Shown here: piece by piece, positions 1 through 7,791 of the stretch | Layout: each line of letters begins with the position of its first letter | Numbering within the stretch: the stretch's first letter is position 1 | Notes under the pieces: model-generated | The model's database searches: none | What the model was told of the DNA's origin: nothing | What the model saw: only the letters and a program-made list of their open reading frames with translations | Origin: CAZSSM01 sp964609385 | GTDB lineage: Bacteria; Planctomycetota; Planctomycetia; Isosphaerales; Isosphaeraceae | Length of the DNA stretch: 11,242 nucleotides | Assembly (NCBI GenBank): GCA_964609385.1 | Contig: CAZSSM010000144.1 | Coordinates: 1 to 11,242 of the forward strand | Reading direction: 5' to 3' | Program-made: the position numbers and the translations under genes

Positions 1-1388
1 GGCGCCTCGGTGTTGTACGCGCGGGCCAGGCGGGTGATCGAGTCGAGCAGGATCACCACGTCATGGCCATATTCGACGAGGCGCTTGGCCTTCTCGATGA
101 CCATCTCGGCGACCTGAATGTGCCTCGAGGCCGGTTCGTCGAAGGTCGAGCTGATCACTTCGGTGTTGTCCCCGATGATCGAGCGCTGCATCTCGGTGAC
201 CTCTTCGGGCCGTTCGTCGATGAGCAGGACCATGATGTGGACATCGGGGTGATTGGTTTGGATGCTCTGGGCGATCTTCTGGAGCAGGATCGTCTTACCG
301 GTCCGGGGCGGGGCGACGATCACTCCGCGCTGGCCTTTACCGATCGGCATGATCAGGTCGACGACCCGCATGCTGATCTCCTCGGAGGTTGTCTCCAATT
401 GGAACCGTTCCTTGGGGTGGAGCGGTGTGAGGTCGTCGAAGCTGATGATCTCGCTGAGGCGATCTGGGTCGTCTTTGTTGATCAGCTCGACGCGCAGGAG
501 AGCGAAGTAGCGCTCGTTCTCCTTGGGTGGCCGGATTTGCCCGGCCACGGTGGCGCCGGTCCGGAGCCCGAAGCGTCGGATCTGACTGGGCGAGACATAA
601 ATGTCATCTGGGCAAGGCAAATAGTTGTAGTCGGGGCTCCGAAGGAAGCCGAAGCCGTCGGGCAGGACCTCGAGGGTGCCCTCGCCGAACATCAGGCCGT
701 TCTGCTTGACCCGCTCCTTGAGGATCTTGAAGATCAGATCCTGCTTTTTCAGGCCGGTAATCTCGGGGACATTCTCCTCGCGCGCGATCTCGATCAACTG
801 CGGCATCGTGCGCTTCTGGAGTTCGGTCAGATGGATCTTTCCGCGCTTAATATCTTCGTATCGTTGATGGGTTTCGGAGTCGCCGAAGGTCTCCTCGTCG
901 AACTCTTCCTCATCATCATCGGAGAATTCGGGAGCCTCCAGCGTATCGATCGGCGCGTCGTCACTCGGCTCGGGAGTCTCGGGCCCATCGTCGGGCTCCC
1001 CGTCCCGATCGACGAGTTGGTTGGTCCCTCGTCGCGAGGTCTCAGCGCGTCGTCGGACGGCAGGTCGTCCGTCATCGAGTTCTTCGACGGCCGGATCGGC
1101 GATCCGATCCCCGGAATCGACCGACTCGGTCTCGGCCTCCTGCGGGACGACGGTTCGCTTCGGGGCCGTCTTGGTGGCGGCTGTCTTGGAACGGGTCGTT
1201 CGGGAACGGACCAGCTTGACCGGCGGATCGTTGGAGTTGTCGTCGCCCGCAGCCTCGTCGCGGGCCAATTCGGCATCGCGTTCGTTCGAGGTGTTCCCGT
1301 TGGCCTGAGCTCCGCTACGCGAACTCCGAGTCGAGCTGCGGCCGGTCTTGCCGGCGGCCGACCCCGAGCGGTTTGTCGATTTGGCCAT
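1..1388 (-). CDS. rho: Transcription termination factor Rho, C-terminus beyond the window edge
   Basis: Rho is a hexameric RNA-dependent ATPase/helicase that ends transcription by pulling nascent RNA out of RNA polymerase. The window holds 462 codons; by comparison with E. coli Rho (419 residues) about 140 more should lie to the left. Residues 1-185 form a low-complexity extension, basic and Ser/Arg/Thr-rich at first (1-80), then strongly acidic (about 130-170, with DDDEEEFDEE near 157-166). The Rho N domain starts near 186 (LTELQKRTMPQLIEIA), followed by the cold-shock-like RNA-binding domain (GFGFLRSPDYNYLPCPDD near 245-262). The ATPase domain has Walker A PPRTGKT (360-366), DERPEEVTEM, and LLDSITRLARAYN at the cut end. 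The start is the ATG at 1388-1386, preceded by CCAGGAG (1406-1400) at 11 bases. It lies 216 bases downstream of coaE on the same strand. Function is certain from the motifs; a role for the extension is not visible. Confidence 0.97.
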   Translation of the reverse strand, partial: MAKSTNRSGSAAGKTGRSSTRSSRSGAQANGNTSNERDAELARDEAAGDDNSNDPPVKLVRSRTTRSKTAATKTAPKRTVVPQEAETESVDSGDRIADPAVEELDDGRPAVRRRAETSRRGTNQLVDRDGEPDDGPETPEPSDDAPIDTLEAPEFSDDDEEEFDEETFGDSETHQRYEDIKRGKIHLTELQKRTMPQLIEIAREENVPEITGLKKQDLIFKILKERVKQNGLMFGEGTLEVLPDGFGFLRSPDYNYLPCPDDIYVSPSQIRRFGLRTGATVAGQIRPPKENERYFALLRVELINKDDPDRLSEIISFDDLTPLHPKERFQLETTSEEISMRVVDLIMPIGKGQRGVIVAPPRTGKTILLQKIAQSIQTNHPDVHIMVLLIDERPEEVTEMQRSIIGDNTEVISSTFDEPASRHIQVAEMVIEKAKRLVEYGHDVVILLDSITRLARAYNTEA

Positions 1389-1604
1389 GATCGGGTTGGC
1401 TCCTGGGGGCGAAGGCGAGTCCGTCGCGTCGGGGATCACTCCAAGCGCCGGGGTACGTGGAGGCGACGGGTTCGAGGAAGCCCGGAGGGACGTGAGGGTC
1501 AGCGCGGGTCAGATCGGGATGTTTTCAGAACCACGCGTTGAAAAATCGGCCAGGACGGGCAACCGCTCTGCGCAAGCGATAGACAGGCCGGACTCGAGCC
1601 TGGT

Positions 1605-2420
1605 TCAGACCGGGGCGTGTCTCAAGCCGGTCGATTCGTCTCGGGGCGAGGGTCGATGTTGTGGTATTCGGGACGAATCCCAACGATCCCGCAGGATGCC
1701 GAGTCGTTCGGTCAGGGCCTCGGGGCCATCCGCGTTAGGGATGACCACGTCGGCCAAACTCCGCTTGAGTTCGAGGGGCCATTGGGCCGCCTCGCGTCGC
1801 GCCAGCTCCGACTCGCTCCACTGCCGTTGCTCGACCAGACGTTGCAGGCGAAGGGGCTGTGGCACATCCAGGTAGACGACGTGATCACAGAGGATGTTCC
1901 ACCCGGCCTCGAACAAAACCGCCGCGTCGACAACCACTCGCCGCACTCCACGCCTCGCCGCATTGTCGATCCGATCCTGAAATCGCGACATCATTCGCGG
2001 GTGCATGAGACGTTCCAGTTCGTGGAGGGCCGCTGCGTCGTTGAAGACGAGGGCGCCGAGGCGTCGTCGATCGATCTTTGATGGCGGCTTTGACTGCGTA
2101 GACGGAGACATCGGCGCGGTCGGCTCAGGGAGATTTGACGGGTCCAGGATCGTGTCCCCCCAGAGGTCTACCAAGGCGTCGCGAATCTCGGGCAGGTCGA
2201 GACAGTGGTGGCCCTCACGATCGGCATCTAGGACTTCGCCGAGCGGACCGGCAAGTTGGGCGGATGCGACGCTTTTCCCCGCACCGATTCCGCCGACCAC
2301 ACCGTAGACCAGGATCGGACGCCCGACCGAAGGGGCACGACGCCGGGCACGTTCGAGATCAGACTCGGAATAGGGTCGCATCGGGCATACCTGAGGCCGG
2401 AAGTCCAGAGACAGAAGCAT
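1605..2420 (-). CDS. coaE: Dephospho-CoA kinase
   Basis: CoaE phosphorylates the 3'-hydroxyl of dephospho-CoA with ATP, the last step of coenzyme A synthesis, in the cytosol. The P-loop GGIGAGKS is at residues 43-50, the DAD motif with the expected catalytic Asp is at 65-67, the LMHPRM block of the family is near 138-143, and VVVDAAVLFEAGW (162-174) and VVYLDVP (181-187) match the substrate and core-strand regions. At 271 residues it is longer than the usual roughly 200. The extra length is an N-terminal run of about 33 residues, a Pro/Ser-rich insert near 95-115 and a charged tail after about 245. The start is uncertain. Neither the ATG at 2420 nor the in-frame ATG at 2381 (residue 14) has a clear Shine-Dalgarno, and the conserved core only begins near residue 34. 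It is the middle gene of a polA-coaE-rho series on one strand. Confidence 0.93.
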   Translation of the reverse strand: MLLSLDFRPQVCPMRPYSESDLERARRRAPSVGRPILVYGVVGGIGAGKSVASAQLAGPLGEVLDADREGHHCLDLPEIRDALVDLWGDTILDPSNLPEPTAPMSPSTQSKPPSKIDRRRLGALVFNDAAALHELERLMHPRMMSRFQDRIDNAARRGVRRVVVDAAVLFEAGWNILCDHVVYLDVPQPLRLQRLVEQRQWSESELARREAAQWPLELKRSLADVVIPNADGPEALTERLGILRDRWDSSRIPQHRPSPRDESTGLRHAPV

Positions 2421-2920
2421 GGCGATCGGTTACGGCGAACGCCGAACGAGTCATGGAAGACGCACGCCCCATGCCGCGGGAGCGAGATCGTCCTCTGAAT
2501 AAGGCGGAGTCACGACAATGCCCGTTATGGAGACATCCGATCGCGAGCCCATCATGAAGTCGATTCAAGCCGAGGTGAGCAAAGACGCGACGGACCTGCA
2601 AAAAGTCCAAGCACCATCGACCTGTTCGTGTTGTTTCCGGTCGTCCAGGACCGACGAGCAACGGCGAAACGCCTGTCGATGAAGACCAGAGTCATCATCG
2701 ACCACAGAGCAGCGAAACAAGCTGGAGCGGCGGGGAATTCGAGTATGACCGGGAAAGGAACTAACTCGACTCTTTGACTTATACGCGAAGCCTCGCGCGA
2801 TTGCAATTCGTTTCCCGGCCTCATACTGTCTTCGACCGAGGCTCGAGGCCGGTCTGAATCGAACGTTGCGGTGACTCGGTCGAATGGATTCGGGCTGCCT
2901 CGGTGTTCCTCAACCGGCGA
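2421..2920. other. Gene-free gap between polA and coaE
   Basis: No convincing gene is seen in these 500 bases. A 90-codon minus-strand frame at 2824-2552 has an odd composition and no family I recognise, and I did not call it. The gap does contain a sigma70-like minus-strand promoter (listed separately), which leaves a leader of about 350 bases before coaE. I see no hairpin plus T-run just after the polA stop, so polA transcripts may read through or end Rho-dependently. Confidence 0.6.
2778..2806 (-). promoter_or_regulatory. Sigma70-like promoter, probably for coaE (and rho)
   Basis: On the minus strand, a -35 TTGCAA (2806-2801) and a -10 TATAAG (2783-2778) are separated by exactly 17 bases. 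The expected start is near 2771. The spacer holds a short inverted repeat, CGCGA/TCGCG (2784-2788 and 2793-2797), which might be an operator or chance. The next gene in this direction is coaE, about 350 bases away. Confidence 0.5.
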
Positions 2921-5638
2921 TTAATGGGCTGATGGGACCTCGATCGGCTGGCCGTCGAGCCAGTTCGGTCCAACCTTCAGGTCGACCCGAATCGGAACGT
3001 TCAGCGGCAGGGCGCGGCTCATCCGATCCTCGACCAAGGAGGCCAAGTCGTGGATCTCGTCGTTGGGCACGTCGAAGAGGAGTTCATCGTGGATCTGGAG
3101 GACCATCGCCGATCGGAGCCCTCGCCGTTGCAGTTCTTTGTCGATTCGAATCATGGCCGTTTTGATCATGTCCGCGGCCGTTCCCTGAATGACGGTGTTG
3201 ACGGCGGTGCGCTCGGCCTGATTGCGCGTGATCCCGGTGGTGGACTTGATGCCGCGGATGGCGCGTCGACGCCCCAAAAGGGTCGAGACAAAGCCATCGG
3301 TCTGGGCCCGTTCCAAGAGGGACTGGATGAGGGCAGCGACGCCCTGATAATCACGAAAATAGGCCTGGATGAACCTCTCAGCGTCCTCCTTCGGGATCCC
3401 CAGTCGACCGGCCAGTCCATAGGGGCTGAGCCCGTAAAGGACTCCGAAGTTGACAGTCTTGGCCATCCGGCGTTGGTCAGGCTGCACATCGGATGGATCG
3501 ACCTGGAAGATCTGAGCGGCCACGGCGCGATGAATGTCCTGGTCGTCCCGGAACGCCGAGCAGAGCCGGTCATCTTGGCTGAAGTGCGCGAGGATCCGCA
3601 GTTCGATCTGTGAGTAGTCGGCCCAGAGCAGCGACCATCCCTCGGCACGCGGCACGAAGGCACGGCGAATCTGCCGTCCTTGCTCGGTCCGGATCGGTAT
3701 ATTCTGAAGGTTCGGATCGGTCGTACTGAGACGTCCCGTGGCGGTGACCGCCTGTTGAAACGAGGTGTGGATTCGCTGGTCTCGCGGAGATATCAGATTA
3801 GGCAGAGCATCAACATACGTATTTTTAAGTTTGGCTAACTGTCGATGCTCGATCAGCCTTGATGGAAGATCGTGCTCGGCAGCCAGTTCCTCGAGGACCT
3901 CATGGGCCGTGCTCGGCTCCCCCCCCGGAGTCTTCTGGCGGCTGGGCAGCTTCAACTCTTCGAAGAGGATCCGGCGGAGCTGGGGACCGGAGTTGATGTT
4001 GAACGGTCGACCGGCCAAATCGTAGATCTCCCCCTCCAACTCGTTCAAACGATCCGCAAAGCCATGGGCCAATTGGCGTAGTTGAGCCGTATCGACGCGA
4101 ACGCCATGGCGCTCCATCCGGGCGAGAACCCCGATCAGGGGCTGCTCCAGGTCGTCGTAGAGCGAATCAAGCCCGGTATCACGGAGCTGGGGCCCGAGAA
4201 TCTGCTCGACACGGAGCGTGACGTCGACGTCTTCTCCGGCGTAGTCGGCGACCTGCTCGATGGGCACCTGATCCATCGTGGTCTGTTGCTTTCCTTTGCC
4301 GATCAGGTCGGTGATCGGGATCATCTGGTGATTCAGGAGCCGGAGTGCTAGATCGCTGAGATTGTGATTGCGCTCGCCGCTCTCCAATAAGTAACTGATC
4401 AGCATCGTGTCAATCAGCGGTCCGGACAGTTCCAGTCCTTCTTGTTGAAGCACGAGCAGGTCGAACTTGAGGTTCTGGCCAATCTTGACGAGGGCTGGAT
4501 CGTTCAGCAGGGGTCGGAGCGAATCGATGACCTGATCGCGAGGCAGGACCGGCTCGCCGAGCGGCCCAGCCACCGGGATGTAGGCCGCCTGGCCGGGCTC
4601 CCAGCATAGGGCGACACCGACCAGTCGGGCGTGGATCGGGTCCAGCCCGTCGGTCTCGGTGTCCAGGCAGATGCGTTTCGCATGGATCAGCCGCGCGATC
4701 AAAGCATCAAGCGCCTCGGGGGTCGTGATGCATTGGACCTCGGTGACGACGTCGGAGGCCTCCGACTGGGCCGGCCCCATCGCGGTCACCTCTTGCAGGA
4801 ACCGATGGAAGCCGCATTCCAGACAGATCGCTTTGAGTTCGGCTAGATCGGGCTCGGCGAGAGCCAGATCATCCCACGTCACTGTCAGCGGGAGATCGTC
4901 CCGAAGGACGACCAACGCGCGGGCGGTCCGGGCCTGCTCGCCATACGCGTTGAGGTTTTCTTTGCGTTTGGCTCCGCTGATCTGATCGATATTGGCCAGG
5001 ACGTTGTCGAGGGTTTCGAACCGCTGGAGGAGTTGGGCTGCGGTCTTGACCCCGATTCCGGGCACGCCAGCGACGTTGTCGACCGTGTCGCCGCTGAGTG
5101 CTAGGAGGTCGACGACTTGATCGGGCCGAATACCCCAATCATCGTAGAGGGACTGCACATCGTATTCCACGTGCTTGCGCATGTTGTAGATACGAACTCG
5201 ATCGTCAAGAAGCTGTCGTGCGTCCTTATCGGCGGTACAGATGAGGACCTCGATCCCGTCAAGGCTGGCGCGTCGGGCCAAGGTGGCGATTATGTCATCG
5301 GCCTCCATCGCCTCGACGCGGAGGATCGGAAATCGGAATGCGTTGAAGAGGCGCTCCAAGGTCGGCATTTGAGCGATCAGATCGTCGGGCATCGGCCCGC
5401 GTTGTGCCTTATAATCAGCGGCGATCTGGTTGCGGAAGACCGGCCCTTGACCGTCGAAGGCGGCTGCAACGTAGTCGGGTTTGAGCCGATCGCGGATCCG
5501 AAGCAAATCGCGGAAGATCCCGAAGACGGCGTGGGTCGGCTGCCCTGAGGGCCCGCTCATGCCCGCGCGGATCGCGTGATAGACCTGGTAGATCAGCGAG
5601 TACGCATCGACGAGGACCAGCCGGCCGGTTGCGAACAT
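2921..5638 (-). CDS. polA: DNA polymerase I
   Basis: This repair and Okazaki-fragment-processing polymerase (905 residues) keeps all three activities by motif. The N-terminal 5'-3' exonuclease is at about 1-290, with LVLVDAYSLIY near 7-17, EADDIIATLAR near 112-122, TADKDARQLL near 135-144 and the helix-hairpin-helix VPGIGVKTAAQLL near 192-204. The 3'-5' proofreading domain has an intact DTETDGLD (D326, E328) and YAGEDVD near 466-472. The polymerase domain has motif A WADYSQIELR (D674), the O-helix RRMAKTVNFGVLYG (R723, K727, F731) and motif C QIHDELLFDVP (H850, D851, E852). The O-helix residue is Phe, as in E. coli, not Tyr as in T7. The start is the ATG at 5638-5636 because GGAGG lies 7 bases upstream and the family's conserved first strand follows at once. 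The frame is open to 5821, but those 61 extra residues are Arg-rich and non-conserved. Confidence 0.97.
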   Translation of the reverse strand: MFATGRLVLVDAYSLIYQVYHAIRAGMSGPSGQPTHAVFGIFRDLLRIRDRLKPDYVAAAFDGQGPVFRNQIAADYKAQRGPMPDDLIAQMPTLERLFNAFRFPILRVEAMEADDIIATLARRASLDGIEVLICTADKDARQLLDDRVRIYNMRKHVEYDVQSLYDDWGIRPDQVVDLLALSGDTVDNVAGVPGIGVKTAAQLLQRFETLDNVLANIDQISGAKRKENLNAYGEQARTARALVVLRDDLPLTVTWDDLALAEPDLAELKAICLECGFHRFLQEVTAMGPAQSEASDVVTEVQCITTPEALDALIARLIHAKRICLDTETDGLDPIHARLVGVALCWEPGQAAYIPVAGPLGEPVLPRDQVIDSLRPLLNDPALVKIGQNLKFDLLVLQQEGLELSGPLIDTMLISYLLESGERNHNLSDLALRLLNHQMIPITDLIGKGKQQTTMDQVPIEQVADYAGEDVDVTLRVEQILGPQLRDTGLDSLYDDLEQPLIGVLARMERHGVRVDTAQLRQLAHGFADRLNELEGEIYDLAGRPFNINSGPQLRRILFEELKLPSRQKTPGGEPSTAHEVLEELAAEHDLPSRLIEHRQLAKLKNTYVDALPNLISPRDQRIHTSFQQAVTATGRLSTTDPNLQNIPIRTEQGRQIRRAFVPRAEGWSLLWADYSQIELRILAHFSQDDRLCSAFRDDQDIHRAVAAQIFQVDPSDVQPDQRRMAKTVNFGVLYGLSPYGLAGRLGIPKEDAERFIQAYFRDYQGVAALIQSLLERAQTDGFVSTLLGRRRAIRGIKSTTGITRNQAERTAVNTVIQGTAADMIKTAMIRIDKELQRRGLRSAMVLQIHDELLFDVPNDEIHDLASLVEDRMSRALPLNVPIRVDLKVGPNWLDGQPIEVPSAH

Positions 5639-5645
5639 CTGGACG

Positions 5646-5650
5646 CCTCC
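5646..5650 (-). promoter_or_regulatory. Ribosome binding site that fixes the polA start
   Basis: The minus strand reads GGAGG here, with 7 bases before the ATG at 5638. This supports the internal ATG over the longer open frame reaching 5821. Confidence 0.8.
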
Positions 5651-5839
5651 AACAAAGCGGGCTCGTTGTTGTATTCCCCGGCCTACGCGGGAGTTCTCGA
5701 TGCGGTTCGAAAGGCCAAGACGGGATCCCTCTCTTGTTTCAACGGCTCTGCGGCGGCACGACTCGAGTCGATCGAGGGGGTTGGTTCTCAACCGGCCGAA
5801 GATTCGCCAAGGTCTCCGCAATCGGTCCAGCGCGCGAAT

Positions 5840-5868
5840 TTGACCACCCCCGCGGAGCGTCTTAGTAT
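5840..5868 (+). promoter_or_regulatory. Sigma70-like promoter for the membrane coiled-coil protein gene
   Basis: A -35 TTGACC (5840-5845) and a -10 TAGTAT (5863-5868) are separated by 17 bases. The expected transcription start is near 5875, giving a leader of roughly 208 bases before the ATG at 6083. Confidence 0.6.
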
Positions 5869-5877
5869 TCAGTGTCC

Positions 5878-5899
5878 GTCGTCTCTTCTACCAGACGAC
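5878..5899 (+). promoter_or_regulatory. Hairpin at the predicted 5' end of the leader
   Basis: GTCGTCT (5878-5884) and AGACGAC (5893-5899) form a perfect 7-bp stem with an 8-base loop. It would start about three bases into the predicted transcript. A 5'-terminal stem of this kind often protects mRNA from decay; that role is inferred here. Confidence 0.45.
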
Positions 5900-6069
5900 A
5901 ACAATTCCCCGATCCTCATGTGCCGACACCATCCAAACCTCACGTCCCGATCCCGTCGTGGGTTTGTCCCGGACGGTCGAGCCTTGCCGAGGATCGGGAT
6001 CCTCCGGGCTCATCGGTGAGGTTCGGGCTGTTGGGGTCCCCGTCGTGGGCCCAAACCCCGGGTGTCGTT

Positions 6070-6074
6070 GGGAG
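6070..6074 (+). promoter_or_regulatory. Ribosome binding site that fixes the start at 6083
   Basis: GGGAG lies 8 bases before the ATG at 6083. The upstream in-frame GTG at 6062 has no such site, so the ATG is preferred. Confidence 0.7.
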
Positions 6075-6082
6075 CCTCCTCC

Positions 6083-7720
6083 ATGGCATCGTCCAACAGC
6101 AATCAGGGATTGCAGATCGCCGTGGCGTGCCTCGCCGCCCTGGCGGTCATCTTGTCCGTCACCGCCTACCTGCTCTATTCGAGTCTCACGGAGAAAGAGG
6201 CGCAGCTCAAGAGCGCCCAAGATGCCAAGCGGACCGCCGACAGCGAGAAGCAACAGGCTGTCAACGATGTGCAGGAGATCGCCCGCCTCTCCGGTCACAA
6301 CACGCAGGACGGAGAGCGGCTGAAGACGGCCATCTCTGAGGATCTCGGACAAACCGAAGGCCAGATCCAGACGATCGCGTCGATCATCGCTGCGACGCTG
6401 AATCAGGTCGGCAATCAATTCGATGCCAATGCAGGTGTGCCCGCAGACCAGATGCGACCCGAAGACGTCCTCAACCGTTACACGGCACAGAATCCGATTC
6501 AGGGCTACTCCTACGCCCAGTCGAATGATGACTTGATCGCGTTGCTCGACATGATGGCCCGTTTGAATGCGAACCTCCTGGGGAGCAACATCTCGCTGCA
6601 ATCCCAGTTGGCCGCCCTGACCAGCCTGAAGGATCAGGAGTTGGCAACTCGGGAATCCCAGATTGAGGAGATTGAGCGAGAGCGAGACGATCTCGCGGAG
6701 AGCAACCGAGAGGTCCACAACACGATCCTGGTCGAAAACCGGGAACTCAGCAGGGACTCACGCGACAAAGGACGCCAGATCATCGATCTGCAGCGCGACC
6801 TTGATGATCAACGCAGTCGGTTCGAAGAAGAGCTCCGCACTCAGAAAGAACTCGTTGTTTCGCTTCGTCGTGAGGTGGAGCGGCAGGAGAACGTTCTGGA
6901 CATCCCTGACGGCCGCATCGTTTCGGTCGACTACCGACTCAATGAAGTCCGGACCACCCTGACGCGCGGACAGGGCGCTCGGCCCCGGATGCGATTCTCG
7001 ATCTTCGATCGCGACGATGAGGGGATCCCGTCGGAAGAGGTTAAGGGGATCATCGAACTGACGAGTGTTAACGGTGAGTTCAGCATTGGCCGTATCATTG
7101 ATCTAAAATCCATCGATTCAGACAACATCCAGCTTCTTGTAGATCGATCTCGTATCAGTTCGTTGCTCAATCCCATCCGTCCGGGCGACCTCGTGTACTC
7201 ATCGACCTGGGATCCGGCTGGCCCCGAAGGCTCGCCCCAGAAATTCGCCCTAATCGGCAATCTCGACCTCGATCGCGATGGTCGCGACGACCGCGAGAGC
7301 GTTATTCAGATGATTCGCGACGCCGGTGGCGAAGTCGTCTTCGATCTGCCCCCGCCGAACATTGGTAAGCAGTCTGGAGAGATGGCTGGCAACATCGCCT
7401 GGTATGTCGAAGACAAGCGCAAGCCGTTCCGCCCGCTCCGTGAGCAAGAGACACCGTCCGTTCAGCTCGAGGCTCTTAATACTTACAACGAAAACTATAA
7501 TGCAGCGATCGATCAGGCTGAATCGCTCGGCGTTCGGCCGCTCGCTCTGGAAAAGTTGGCGAAGTATCTGGGCTACACGTATGGAACTCCCTACACTGTT
7601 CAAGTTGAACAGTATAATGATGTTCTTGCTGACCGCCTTCTCCGTGGTGATGCGGACGATTCCGAGAGCGACTCGGATGTCGGGGGAGATCGCTCAAGCT
7701 ATGGAACAAACGACGAGTAA
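6083..7720 (+). CDS. Uncharacterised membrane-anchored coiled-coil protein with BRCT-like C-terminal region
   Basis: I do not recognise a named family. The 545-residue protein starts with a short polar stretch and one hydrophobic segment (about 10-33), probably an N-terminal membrane anchor with the rest on one face of the membrane. Heptad-rich charged helices follow at about 36-70 and 175-275. Residues about 276-375 look beta-rich (DGRIVSVDY, VKGIIELTSV, IRPGDLVYSS). Residues about 387-442 (FALIGNLDLDRDG, then MIRDAGGEVVFDLP and NIAWYVED) resemble a BRCT fold and include an acidic Asp-rich loop DLDRDGRDD that might bind calcium; both readings are inferences. The tail after 520 is acidic and Ser-rich. 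The ATG has GGGAG 8 bases upstream. The gene stands alone between its own promoter and an intrinsic terminator. Proteins with this layout seem typical of planctomycetes; a scaffold or envelope role is a guess. Confidence 0.9.
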   Translation: MASSNSNQGLQIAVACLAALAVILSVTAYLLYSSLTEKEAQLKSAQDAKRTADSEKQQAVNDVQEIARLSGHNTQDGERLKTAISEDLGQTEGQIQTIASIIAATLNQVGNQFDANAGVPADQMRPEDVLNRYTAQNPIQGYSYAQSNDDLIALLDMMARLNANLLGSNISLQSQLAALTSLKDQELATRESQIEEIERERDDLAESNREVHNTILVENRELSRDSRDKGRQIIDLQRDLDDQRSRFEEELRTQKELVVSLRREVERQENVLDIPDGRIVSVDYRLNEVRTTLTRGQGARPRMRFSIFDRDDEGIPSEEVKGIIELTSVNGEFSIGRIIDLKSIDSDNIQLLVDRSRISSLLNPIRPGDLVYSSTWDPAGPEGSPQKFALIGNLDLDRDGRDDRESVIQMIRDAGGEVVFDLPPPNIGKQSGEMAGNIAWYVEDKRKPFRPLREQETPSVQLEALNTYNENYNAAIDQAESLGVRPLALEKLAKYLGYTYGTPYTVQVEQYNDVLADRLLRGDADDSESDSDVGGDRSSYGTNDE

Positions 7721-7747
7721 CGAGTGGCATTGACGCCCGTTACATTT

Positions 7748-7791
7748 CACCTCGGTCAACCGATGATTCCGGATGACCGAGGTGTTTTTTT
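7748..7791 (+). terminator. Intrinsic terminator of the membrane protein gene
   Basis: CACCTCGGTCA (7748-7758) and TGACCGAGGTG (7774-7784) form a perfect 11-bp stem, with an inner CCG/CGG extension in the loop, followed by seven Ts (7785-7791). The T-run exists only for plus-strand transcription. On the minus strand the hairpin directly follows the citrate synthase stop but is not followed by U residues, so it ends that transcript less well or only stabilises its 3' end. Confidence 0.93.

Larger units (their letters stand above)
5639..6082. other. Divergent intergenic region between polA and the membrane protein gene
   Basis: These 444 bases carry the plus-strand promoter and 5' hairpin listed separately. 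They also hold an inverted repeat GAGGATC-GG-GATCCTC (5989-6004), with a further GATCCTC copy at 5911-5917. The 11-base stretch CCCGTCGTGGG occurs twice, near 5952 and 6040. I found no convincing polA promoter on the minus strand and no coding sequence that looks real. Confidence 0.55.

Noticed and set aside
63..1541. 492-codon plus-strand open frame
   Set aside because: It lies antisense to rho, whose minus-strand translation shows every expected motif. The frame is a by-product of GC-rich codon use.
1500..1604. Intrinsic terminator between coaE and rho
   Set aside because: The minus strand has an ATTTTTC run near 1540, but the sequence before it forms no continuous stem.
2552..2824. 90-codon minus-strand frame in the polA-coaE gap
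   Set aside because: It overlaps the predicted promoter, has no clear ribosome binding site that I could identify and resembles no known family.
5639..5821. 61-residue N-terminal extension of polA
   Set aside because: The internal ATG has an ideal ribosome binding site and begins at the conserved exonuclease core. The extension is Arg-rich and unlike any polymerase I.
5888..6718. 276-codon minus-strand open frame
   Set aside because: It runs antisense to the start of the membrane protein gene and through its promoter and leader, and has no recognisable domain.
7748..7791. True bidirectional terminator for both convergent genes
   Set aside because: The T-run is present only in the plus direction. 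In the minus direction the hairpin is followed by AAATGTAA, so termination of citrate synthase there is unproven.
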